A DNA stretch of 64,000 nucleotides from Maritalea myrionectae DSM 19524 (GTDB lineage: Bacteria; Pseudomonadota; Alphaproteobacteria; Rhizobiales; Devosiaceae), in the NCBI RefSeq assembly GCF_000423365.1, contig NZ_AUHV01000005.1, positions 1-64,000 on the forward strand. Reading direction: 5' to 3'. How positions within the stretch are numbered: the stretch's first letter is position 1; each line of letters opens with the position of its first letter. Under the pieces are notes generated by a model, which ran no database searches, was not told the DNA's origin, and saw only the letters and a list, made by a program, of their open reading frames with translations. Made by a program: the position numbers and the translations under genes. Below, piece by piece: positions 54,237 through 61,751 of this stretch.

Positions 54237-54271
54237 GCCCGCCCGGCAAAATTGCCGGGCGGGCTTTTTTT
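54237..54271 (+). terminator. Strong terminator after rpsA
   Basis: A 13-bp perfect stem, GCCCGCCCGGCAA with TTGCCGGGCGGGC (54237-54264), followed by seven T. A weaker hairpin AAGTCTT/AAGACTT (54211-54226) overlaps the stop codon. Confidence 0.95.
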
Positions 54272-54367
54272 GTGCCTACGCCCAACAGGCTGTTGCCCGA
54301 TTGCGTCTTGCCAATGCGCCCCGGTTTGCCTTAGGACATGGGAAACAGTTTTTTGAGGATACGCGCG

Positions 54368-55321
54368 GTGACCACACCTTCCGAGTTCGAACAAATTGAT
54401 CAAATGATGAGCAAACGGGCGCTAAAAAAGTCCCGTCGGAAATGGCGTTTCATAGCATTTGCGGCACTCGCGATTGCAGTGGTCGCGCTAGTGGGGCGCA
54501 GCTTGGGTGGATTTTCCAACCCCGTCGGCAATGAAGGCCCGCACATCGCCCGCGTGGTGATTGACGGGGTGATCACCTCAGATCCCCAGCGGCGGCAAAT
54601 TTTGAATGATCTGGCGTCGGACGAGAATGTCACGGGCGTGATTGTGCAAATCAATAGCCCCGGCGGCACGACCGCGGGGGGCGAAGAGCTTTATGAAGGG
54701 TTGCGGGCCATTGGCGAAAACAAGCCTGTGACCGCCGTGATCAACGAGTTGGGCGCGTCAGCCGCTTATATGACGGCCATTGGGGCGGACAAAATTTATG
54801 CCCGCCGCTTGTCCATTGTCGGCTCGATCGGCGTGTTGATCCAGCATATGGACGCCTCAAAGCTGCTGGATACCATCGGCATCGACTATGACAAGGTCGC
54901 CACCGGACCGCTGAAGGCTGAACCCGACATCGATGAACCTATGTCACCCTTGGTGCGGCGCTCTTATCAAAAGCTTGTGGATGATTCTTTTGCATGGTTT
55001 GTGGATATCGTGGCCGAACGCCGCAACCTGCCACGTGATGAGGTGTTGCTGTTGGCAGATGGCCAGATCATGACCGGCCGTATGGCGCTCGAAAACAAGC
55101 TTATTGACGAAATCGGCGATGAAATAACCGCCAAAGCTTGGGTGGAGAATGAGGCTGAAACGGCTGATCAGAAGGTGCACACCTATTATCCATTGCCCCA
55201 AGAGCCTTGGGAAAATATCGGCTATTGGATGAGCACGCAGCTCGGTTCACTATTCATTAACCGTTTGAATAATACGCAAACGCTTGACGGTTTGGTTTCC
55301 GTTTGGCAACCTATAGAGTAG
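54368..55321 (+). CDS. sppA: Signal peptide peptidase SppA (short form)
   Basis: A 317-residue inner-membrane serine protease. One helix (about residues 27-46) precedes the ClpP-like domain. The nucleophile Ser is in NELGASAAYM and the general-base Lys in TGPLKAEPDI. VIVQINSPGGTTAGGEELY is the oxyanion region. It degrades cleaved signal peptides. The GTG at 54368 has a GAGGA box; the ATG 30 nt earlier has poor spacing. The short (36K) form is normal for alphaproteobacteria. Confidence 0.93.
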   Translation: MTTPSEFEQIDQMMSKRALKKSRRKWRFIAFAALAIAVVALVGRSLGGFSNPVGNEGPHIARVVIDGVITSDPQRRQILNDLASDENVTGVIVQINSPGGTTAGGEELYEGLRAIGENKPVTAVINELGASAAYMTAIGADKIYARRLSIVGSIGVLIQHMDASKLLDTIGIDYDKVATGPLKAEPDIDEPMSPLVRRSYQKLVDDSFAWFVDIVAERRNLPRDEVLLLADGQIMTGRMALENKLIDEIGDEITAKAWVENEAETADQKVHTYYPLPQEPWENIGYWMSTQLGSLFINRLNNTQTLDGLVSVWQPIE

Positions 55322-55390
55322 CTTTTGGCCCTGAAATTGCCAAAAATATGATTTTAATTCAGGGCATTAGCGCACTCGGGGAGGCCCAAA

Positions 55391-55669
55391 TTGATTAAAT
55401 CAGAACTCATTCAAAAACTTGCAGATGAAAATCCGCACCTGTTCCAACGGGACATTGAGAATATTGTAAATACGATAATAGACGAGATTGGCGATGCCCT
55501 CGCCAATGGCGGGCGTGCTGAGTTGCGCGGATTCGGCGCTTTTTCTGTGAAGAATCGCCCTGCGCGGGTTGGTCGCAACCCACGGACCGGGGAAAAGGTT
55601 GAAGTTGAGGAGAAATATGTGCCTCAATTCAAAGCGGGCAAAGAAATCCGCGAACGGTTGAACAAATAG
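55391..55669 (+). CDS. ihfB: Integration host factor beta subunit
   Basis: A 92-residue HU/IHF protein. [17 protein letters not shown] and the DNA-arm segment [11 protein letters not shown] with [13 protein letters not shown] identify IHF-beta. It bends DNA with IHF-alpha and assists sigma-54 promoters, recombination and replication. The start codon is TTG, fixed by a GGGGAGG box 7 nt upstream and by the family N-terminus. Confidence 0.96.
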   Translation: MIKSELIQKLADENPHLFQRDIENIVNTIIDEIGDALANGGRAELRGFGAFSVKNRPARVGRNPRTGEKVEVEEKYVPQFKAGKEIRERLNK

Positions 55670-55725
55670 AATTTAGACGTGCTTTTATGGGGTGCGTTTA
55701 ACTGAACGAAAGGCGCCGCACCATT

Positions 55726-56070
55726 ATGCTGAAGCGTGTTGTGACGTGGTTTTTTCTTATTCCACTCGCTCTGTTGTTTGCCTTTTTTGCATTGGCAAAC
55801 CGTCAAGAAATCCTGCTGGGCGTTGATCCCCTTTCACCAGATTCACCCTTTGTCGGCCCCTTTCCAGTGCCGCTTTTTATCGTGATTTATGGCGCGTTGA
55901 TGCTGGGCATTGTTTTGGGCGGCGTGGGCGCCTATGTGGGGCAGCATAAAAAGCGCGCCGAAGTGCGGGCATTGCGCAAGCAAAATACTGAGCTCAAGCA
56001 GCAGTTGGATGCGCGTGCGCCGACAACCGATAAAGATGATGGCTTGGCCTTGTTGGATGATCGGGTATAA
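55726..56070 (+). CDS. lapA: LapA-family (DUF1049) membrane protein
   Basis: A 114-residue protein with two membrane helices (about 8-25 and 46-68), the NRQ motif in FFALANRQEILLGVDPLSP and a short coiled coil in its cytoplasmic tail. LapA proteins help assemble or regulate lipopolysaccharide synthesis. It sits between ihfB and trpF, its usual location in rhizobia. The N-terminus is fixed by the first ATG after an upstream stop. Confidence 0.85.
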   Translation: MLKRVVTWFFLIPLALLFAFFALANRQEILLGVDPLSPDSPFVGPFPVPLFIVIYGALMLGIVLGGVGAYVGQHKKRAEVRALRKQNTELKQQLDARAPTTDKDDGLALLDDRV

Positions 56071-56106
56071 GGTGCGGCAACGCTTTTTGAATACGAGTTT
56101 AGCTTC

Positions 56107-56739
56107 ATGCCTTTGCTGATCAAAATTTGTGGCTTGAAAACACCTGAGCTGGTCGATGTGGCCATTGAGGCTGGTGCCGATGTGATCGGCTTTGTGCATT
56201 TCGCACGTAGCCCGCGCCATCTGGACTTTTCCGATATCGGCAAGCTGATCCGCCATGTGGACGGACGGGTGAAAACGGCAATATTGACCGTCAACCCTGA
56301 CGAAGACCTGCTCGAACATGCGGTCTCCCTCTCGCCGGATTATATTCAACTACATGGTCAGGAAACCGTTGAACGCGTTGAACATATTCAGCAAATGGGT
56401 GTGGACGTGATCAAGGCGTTTTCCATTGGCGCTGAAGAAGATTTGGCCCCTGTGCCCGCCTTTGCGGGAAAGGCCGACCTCATCATCCTTGATGCCAAGC
56501 CCCCAAAAGATGCGGCTCATCCGGGTGGCAATGGCGAGGTTTTTGACTGGTCAATTTTGAAAGCGCTTGACCCGAGCATAAAGTTCATGCTTTCCGGTGG
56601 TTTAACGATTGAAAATGTTCAGCAGGCCGTCAACCAAGTGCGCCCCTTTGGCCTAGATGTTTCATCAGGTGTGGAAGTGCGCAAGGGCGAAAAAGACGCC
56701 GACATGATCAAAGAATTTATGCGCCGTGCGCGGGATTAA
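56107..56739 (+). CDS. trpF: Phosphoribosylanthranilate isomerase
   Basis: A 210-residue TIM-barrel enzyme of tryptophan synthesis. The catalytic Cys is in IKICGLKTPE and the Asp in LILDAKPPKD. The phosphate sites are FMLSGGLTIENV and GLDVSSGVEVRKGEKD. It starts 36 nt after lapA and 30 nt before trpB. Confidence 0.96.
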   Translation: MPLLIKICGLKTPELVDVAIEAGADVIGFVHFARSPRHLDFSDIGKLIRHVDGRVKTAILTVNPDEDLLEHAVSLSPDYIQLHGQETVERVEHIQQMGVDVIKAFSIGAEEDLAPVPAFAGKADLIILDAKPPKDAAHPGGNGEVFDWSILKALDPSIKFMLSGGLTIENVQQAVNQVRPFGLDVSSGVEVRKGEKDADMIKEFMRRARD

Positions 56740-56769
56740 CACCGCAGCACGACAAGGGAGATTGAATAA

Positions 56770-57990
56770 ATGACTTCAACTGCAAATAGTTTGCGCCAAG
56801 GGCCGGATGAAATGGGTCGTTTTGGCATGTTTGGCGGCCGATTTGTCGCCGAAACATTGATGCCGCTGATCCTTGAGCTGGATGAAGCCTACAAAGCCGC
56901 CAAAGCCGATCCGAGTTTTCAGGACGAGTTGGACTATCTCAACAAGCATTATATTGGCCGACCCTCGCCGCTCTATTTTGCCGAGCGTTTGACCGAGCAT
57001 CTGGGTGGCGCGAAAATCTATTTCAAGCGCGATGAGCTGAACCATACTGGCTCACACAAAATCAACAATTGCATTGGGCAGATCCTTTTGGCCAAACGCA
57101 TGGGCAAACCGCGCATCATTGCGGAAACCGGCGCCGGTCAGCATGGCGTGGCCACCGCCACCGTATGTGCCCGTTTTGGGTTTCCCTGCGTTGTCTATAT
57201 GGGCGCAAAAGACGTGGAGCGCCAAGCGCCAAACGTTTTCCGCATGAAGCTTTTGGGCGCGGAGATCATCCCCGTGACCGCCGGGCAAGGCACGCTGAAA
57301 GACTCCATGAATGAAGCGTTGCGCGACTGGGTGACCAATGTGGATGACACCTATTATTTGATCGGCACCGCTGCCGGTCCACACCCCTTCCCGCAAATGG
57401 TGCGCGATTTTCAGTCTGTGATTGGCCGCGAAACCAAAGAGCAAATGATGGAAGCCGAGGGGCGTCTGCCCGATATGTTGGTGGCTGCGGTTGGTGGCGG
57501 GTCCAACGCCATCGGCCTGTTCCACCCCTTCTTGGACGATAAGGACGTGCAAATTGTGGGCGTGGAAGCTGGTGGCAAGGGCCTTGATGGCGACGAGCAT
57601 TGCGCCTCACTCACCGCGGGCAAACCTGGCGTATTGCACGGCAACCGCACCTATTTGTTGCAAAATTATGATGGTCAAATCGACGAAGGGGCCTCCATTT
57701 CCGCTGGATTGGATTATCCCGGGATTGGGCCTGAGCATTCGTTCCTGAAAGAAAGTGGTCGCGTTGAATATGTGCCGATCATGGATGATGAAGCGCTGGA
57801 AGCTTTCCAGCTGCTCACCCGCCTCGAAGGCATTATCCCAGCGCTTGAACCCAGCCACGCTTTGGCGGAACTGGTGAAGCGCGCTCCGAAAATGGACAAA
57901 GACCAAATCATCGTGATGAATTTGTGTGGCCGTGGGGACAAAGACGTGTTCACCGCTGCCAAGCATCTTGGCGTTGATCTAGAGCAATAA
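56770..57990 (+). CDS. trpB: Tryptophan synthase beta chain
   Basis: A 406-residue PLP enzyme. The Schiff-base lysine is K97 in [23 protein letters not shown] binds the serine carboxylate and [11 protein letters not shown] the phosphate. It condenses indole with serine. It lies in trpFBA and is full length. Confidence 0.97.
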   Translation: MTSTANSLRQGPDEMGRFGMFGGRFVAETLMPLILELDEAYKAAKADPSFQDELDYLNKHYIGRPSPLYFAERLTEHLGGAKIYFKRDELNHTGSHKINNCIGQILLAKRMGKPRIIAETGAGQHGVATATVCARFGFPCVVYMGAKDVERQAPNVFRMKLLGAEIIPVTAGQGTLKDSMNEALRDWVTNVDDTYYLIGTAAGPHPFPQMVRDFQSVIGRETKEQMMEAEGRLPDMLVAAVGGGSNAIGLFHPFLDDKDVQIVGVEAGGKGLDGDEHCASLTAGKPGVLHGNRTYLLQNYDGQIDEGASISAGLDYPGIGPEHSFLKESGRVEYVPIMDDEALEAFQLLTRLEGIIPALEPSHALAELVKRAPKMDKDQIIVMNLCGRGDKDVFTAAKHLGVDLEQ

Positions 57991-58009
57991 TCACTAAGGA
58001 CCTGACGAT

Positions 58010-58831
58010 ATGACCCAGCGTATGGATGACGCCTTTGCCGCAACGCGCGCGGAAAACCGCCCGGCCCTTGTGACCTTTGTGATGGCAGGTGACCCGAATT
58101 TTGATACGGCGAAAGAGATTGTATTGGGCCTGCCCGATGCAGGGGCCGACGTGATTGAACTGGGCATGCCCTTTTCTGACCCCATGGCCGATGGCCCCGC
58201 CATTCAAGCCGCGGGCCAACGCGCCCTTAAGTCCGGACAAGACATGAAAAAGACATTGGAACTGGTTCGCCAGTTCCGCGCCCAAAACAGCGGCACGCCG
58301 ATTGTGTTGATGGGCTATTACAACCCCATCTATATTTATGGTGTTGACCAGTTCTTGGCCGATGCACTTGAAGCAGGCGTTGATGGTTTGATCGTTGTGG
58401 ACCTACCGCCGGAAGAAGACGAAGAATTGTGCCTGCCCGCGCTGAATAAAGGCTTGAACTTTATTCGCCTGGCGACACCAACGACAGACGACAAACGGCT
58501 GCCGCAGGTTTTGGCCAACACATCTGGCTTTGTTTATTATGTCTCAATGACCGGGATCACCGGCTCAGCCCTATCCAACCCCACCAATATCAGCGCAGCG
58601 GTCGAGCGGTTGAACAAACATACGGATTTGCCGATTTGCGTGGGCTTTGGCATTAAAACAGCGGACGACGCCAAGCGCATTGGCGCGAATGCGGATGGCG
58701 TTGTTGTCGGGTCAGTTTTGGTCTCTGCCGTGGAGGATGGCGTGGCCGCCAATGAACAGCCGAGCCAGATTGCTGCGCGTGTACACAAGATTGTACGCGA
58801 TTTGGCCGAAGGGGCACGCAGTTCACGTTAG
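58010..58831 (+). CDS. trpA: Tryptophan synthase alpha chain
   Basis: A 273-residue TIM barrel. The catalytic Glu is in [16 protein letters not shown] and the Asp is in the segment [13 protein letters not shown]. The phosphate loop is [12 protein letters not shown]. It cleaves indole-glycerol phosphate to indole, which channels to TrpB. It lies 19 nt after trpB. Confidence 0.97.
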   Translation: MTQRMDDAFAATRAENRPALVTFVMAGDPNFDTAKEIVLGLPDAGADVIELGMPFSDPMADGPAIQAAGQRALKSGQDMKKTLELVRQFRAQNSGTPIVLMGYYNPIYIYGVDQFLADALEAGVDGLIVVDLPPEEDEELCLPALNKGLNFIRLATPTTDDKRLPQVLANTSGFVYYVSMTGITGSALSNPTNISAAVERLNKHTDLPICVGFGIKTADDAKRIGANADGVVVGSVLVSAVEDGVAANEQPSQIAARVHKIVRDLAEGARSSR

Positions 58832-58862
58832 GCAAAAACTCGCAATTTTGCCGTAAAACGAT

Positions 58863-58868
58863 TATAAT
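58863..58868 (+). promoter_or_regulatory. Possible -10 box upstream of accD
   Basis: A consensus TATAAT lies 97 bp before accD in the trpA-accD gap. The expected -35 position (about 58840) reads TCGCAA, which is poor. It suggests that accD-folC can be transcribed apart from trp. Confidence 0.35.
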
Positions 58869-58965
58869 AGGTTTAGACTGGCGCGGCTAAAGCATGACTC
58901 GCCAATCATTGAATGATCGCTTATAAGGCGGCAGAAATTTTTATGCAGGAAGGCTAAGAGGTCTC

Positions 58966-59961
58966 ATGAACTGGATTAATTCCGTCGTTCGCCCAAAAAT
59001 TCAGTCATTTTTGAACAAGCGTGAAACCCCAGACAATTTGTGGGTGAAGTGCCCGCAAAGTGGCGAGATGGTTTTTTATCGCGACCTTGAAGCCAATCAG
59101 TGGGTGGTGCCAAATTCTGGTTACCACATGAAAATCAAAGCACGGGACCGCCTGAAAGCGTTTTTGGATGACGGTAAGTTCACCGAAATTGAAACGCCCG
59201 AAGTGCCGGTTGATCCGCTGAAATTCCGTGACAGCAAAAAATATACTGATCGCTTGCGCGAAAGCCGCGCCAAGACCGACATGAAAGATGCAGTTTTGGT
59301 GGCCGCGGGCAGATTGCTTGGCCGTGATGTGACCGTTGGGGTGCAGGATTTTGATTTTATGGGTGGCTCGCTCGGCATGGCCGCAGGCGCCGCTATTGTA
59401 AAAGCTGTCGACACCGCCATTAAAAACAAAACCGCCTTTGTTTTGTTCACCGCTTCAGGCGGTGCGCGGATGCAGGAAGGCATGTTGTCTTTGATGCAAA
59501 TGCCGCGCACGACAGTTGCGCTGCAAAAGCTGAAAGAAGCTGGTTTGCCTTACATTGTGGTGCTGACCAACCCAACCACAGGCGGCGTTACCGCCTCTTA
59601 CGCCATGTTGGGTGACGTGCAAATTGCTGAACCGGATGCCTTGATTGGCTTTGCGGGCCAGCGGGTGATTGAGCAAACCATTCGTGAGAAATTGCCCAAG
59701 GGCTTCCAGCGCTCAGAATATCTTTATGACCATGGCATGATCGACATGGTGGTGCACCGCCACGATTTGCGCTCAACCATTGGTCGTTTGATCGGTATCT
59801 TCACCAAATCCGAGCTCAATGAGATTGAAACCACAAGCGCTAAGCGCAAAAGCGTGCGCGATGCGGTTGCGGAAAGTGAAGGCGAGCAGGCCAAAAACAA
59901 TGAAGGCCCAGCGGAAGGCGATTTGCGCCTTGAACAACCGCCAGTGGCCCACGCTGAATAG
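58966..59961 (+). CDS. accD: Acetyl-CoA carboxylase carboxyltransferase beta subunit
   Basis: A 331-residue carboxyltransferase beta subunit. The crotonase-like core has [20 protein letters not shown] and [19 protein letters not shown]. The N-terminal zinc finger of E. coli AccD (four Cys) is not conserved: only C29 remains and the second pair reads VPNSG. The same loss is seen in rhizobial AccD, so it is a lineage trait rather than decay. The C-terminal tail is charged and variable. It makes malonyl-CoA with AccA/B/C. Confidence 0.96.
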   Translation: MNWINSVVRPKIQSFLNKRETPDNLWVKCPQSGEMVFYRDLEANQWVVPNSGYHMKIKARDRLKAFLDDGKFTEIETPEVPVDPLKFRDSKKYTDRLRESRAKTDMKDAVLVAAGRLLGRDVTVGVQDFDFMGGSLGMAAGAAIVKAVDTAIKNKTAFVLFTASGGARMQEGMLSLMQMPRTTVALQKLKEAGLPYIVVLTNPTTGGVTASYAMLGDVQIAEPDALIGFAGQRVIEQTIREKLPKGFQRSEYLYDHGMIDMVVHRHDLRSTIGRLIGIFTKSELNEIETTSAKRKSVRDAVAESEGEQAKNNEGPAEGDLRLEQPPVAHAE

Positions 59962-59970
59962 TCGCGGTAC

Positions 59971-61275
59971 GTGACCGAAACCGAACAGATTATTAAGCGC
60001 CTGATGGCGCTACATCCCAAAAAGATGGATCTGTCCTTAGGACGGATTGAACGCTTGTTGGATCAGGCAGGCAATCCGCATGATCGCCTGCCCCCGGTGA
60101 TCCATGTGGCGGGCACCAATGGCAAAGGCTCCACCATTGCTTTTATGCGTGCCATTTTGGAAGCCATGGGCAAGCGAGTGCATGTCTATATTTCGCCGCA
60201 CCTTTCCCGGTTTCATGAACGGTTTCGCCTGGCTGGCGAGCTGGTGAGCTCAGAGCGGCTCAATGAGACCATGGAGCGGCTTGAGCGCATCAATGCGGGT
60301 CAACCCATCACCTTTTTTGAGCTGACCACTGTGGTGGCCTTTGACCTATTCACACAGGTGGAAGCTGATGTGGTGCTGCTGGAAACCGGCCTTGGTGGCC
60401 GGCTGGACAGCACCAATGTGGTCAAACAGCCTTTCGGCACAGTGATCACGCCGATTTCCATCGACCATGTTCAGTTTTTGGGCGACACAATTGAAAAGAT
60501 TGCCTTTGAAAAAGCGGGCATCATGAAGGCTGGGGCAAAGGCGGTTTTCGCGCGGCAGATGCACGACGCCATGGGCGTTTTGGAACGGCGCGCGATGGAA
60601 CTGGGCATTACGCCTTTTGTGGGCGGACAAGACTTTGACGGCTACGCGGAAAATGGCCGCTTCGTCTATCAAGACACAGAAGGGCTTGAGGATTTACCAA
60701 CGCCCAATTTGCGCGGCCACTATCAATTGAGCAACGCTGCAACCGCGATCGCGGCTTTGCGTCATTTCGGTTTGAACCCCACATCTGAGGCGATGGAAAC
60801 GGGTTTGCGCACGGTGACATGGCCCGCTCGGTTCTCGCCGCTAAAGGGCGAACTCAATCAATATCTGCCCCCGGAAAGTGAGTTGTGGCTTGACGGCGGG
60901 CATAATGTGGATGGTGCCAAAGTGTTGGCGCAAGGGTTGGCCGATTTGAACGAGAAAAGTTCGCGGCCGCTGACCTTGGTTCTGGGTATGTTGGCCAACA
61001 AGGACATTCGCGGCTATCTTGCCGCGTTTGATGGGTTGGCCCATCGCATCATCACTGTGCCTGTGCCTGATGATGATTTGGCCACCAATGCCGGATCGAC
61101 ACCAGAGGGGTTGGCGCAAACAGCCGGAGAGCTTGGTTTTGCCGCCACGCCCGCACACAGCATTGTTGAGGCACTGCAAGCTGTCAGTCGCGACGGCCCT
61201 CAACGGGTGGTGATTTGCGGCTCGCTTTATCTGGCAGGTGACGTGTTGCTGCAAAACAAAACGCCGCCCCAATAA
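59971..61275 (+). CDS. folC: Folylpolyglutamate synthase / dihydrofolate synthase
   Basis: A 434-residue Mur-ligase-like enzyme. The P-loop is GTNGKGS (residues 48-54). LLETGLGGRLDSTNVV, TPISIDHVQFLG and WLDGGHNVDGAKVLA complete the active site. It adds glutamate to dihydropteroate and folates. GTG is the start, 9 nt after the accD stop, in the conserved accD-folC pair. Its stop lies in the loop of a terminator. Confidence 0.95.
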   Translation: MTETEQIIKRLMALHPKKMDLSLGRIERLLDQAGNPHDRLPPVIHVAGTNGKGSTIAFMRAILEAMGKRVHVYISPHLSRFHERFRLAGELVSSERLNETMERLERINAGQPITFFELTTVVAFDLFTQVEADVVLLETGLGGRLDSTNVVKQPFGTVITPISIDHVQFLGDTIEKIAFEKAGIMKAGAKAVFARQMHDAMGVLERRAMELGITPFVGGQDFDGYAENGRFVYQDTEGLEDLPTPNLRGHYQLSNAATAIAALRHFGLNPTSEAMETGLRTVTWPARFSPLKGELNQYLPPESELWLDGGHNVDGAKVLAQGLADLNEKSSRPLTLVLGMLANKDIRGYLAAFDGLAHRIITVPVPDDDLATNAGSTPEGLAQTAGELGFAATPAHSIVEALQAVSRDGPQRVVICGSLYLAGDVLLQNKTPPQ

Positions 61276-61289
61276 TTGGCGCGGCGTTT
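61259..61289. terminator. Bidirectional hairpin between folC and trxA
   Basis: AAACGCCGC (61259-61267) pairs with GCGGCGTTT (61281-61289) across a 13-nt loop that contains the folC stop. It is usable by both convergent genes, with short T runs. Confidence 0.65.
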
Positions 61290-61316
61290 CAATTCATTGC
61301 TATCGCTAGATAAGCG

Positions 61317-61640
61317 TTAAGCTGCGTGGCCTTCGAGCCATTTCACCAAGCCTGCTTTTGGCTCGCCTGCACCGATTTTCATATCGGCAGCCGCGCCATC
61401 TTTAAACAGGATCATGGTTGGAATGGAGCGAACGCCATATTGTGCCGCAACGTTTGGATATTCATCCACGTTCAGCTTCACAATTTTCACTTTGCCGTCC
61501 ATCTCAGATGAAATTTCGTCCAATACAGGCGCAATCGCCTTACATGGGCCGCACCATTCTGCCCAAAAGTCAACCAATACAGGCACTTGAGCGTTTAGCA
61601 CTTCGTCAGAGAATTGTTCTTCAGATACTTGGGTGGTCAT
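61317..61640 (-). CDS. trxA: Thioredoxin 1
   Basis: A 107-residue thioredoxin. The redox site is W29-C30-G-P-C33, the cis-Pro loop is VRSIPTMILF, and there is no signal peptide, so it is cytoplasmic. It reduces protein disulfides. The start at MTTQVSEEQF follows GGGGA and gives the family length; the frame extends 10 residues further upstream. It follows addA, its usual neighbour. Confidence 0.96.
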   Translation of the reverse strand: MTTQVSEEQFSDEVLNAQVPVLVDFWAEWCGPCKAIAPVLDEISSEMDGKVKIVKLNVDEYPNVAAQYGVRSIPTMILFKDGAAADMKIGAGEPKAGLVKWLEGHAA

Positions 61641-61751
61641 AGCCAAATCCCCTTTCATATTTCGTTGCACCGAATGTAAGAAGAGTCGGATAAAGATTCA
61701 AGCAGATCACGCCGGGGTGATTAAATTTGCGTCACCTTTGAAATTCTTTTC

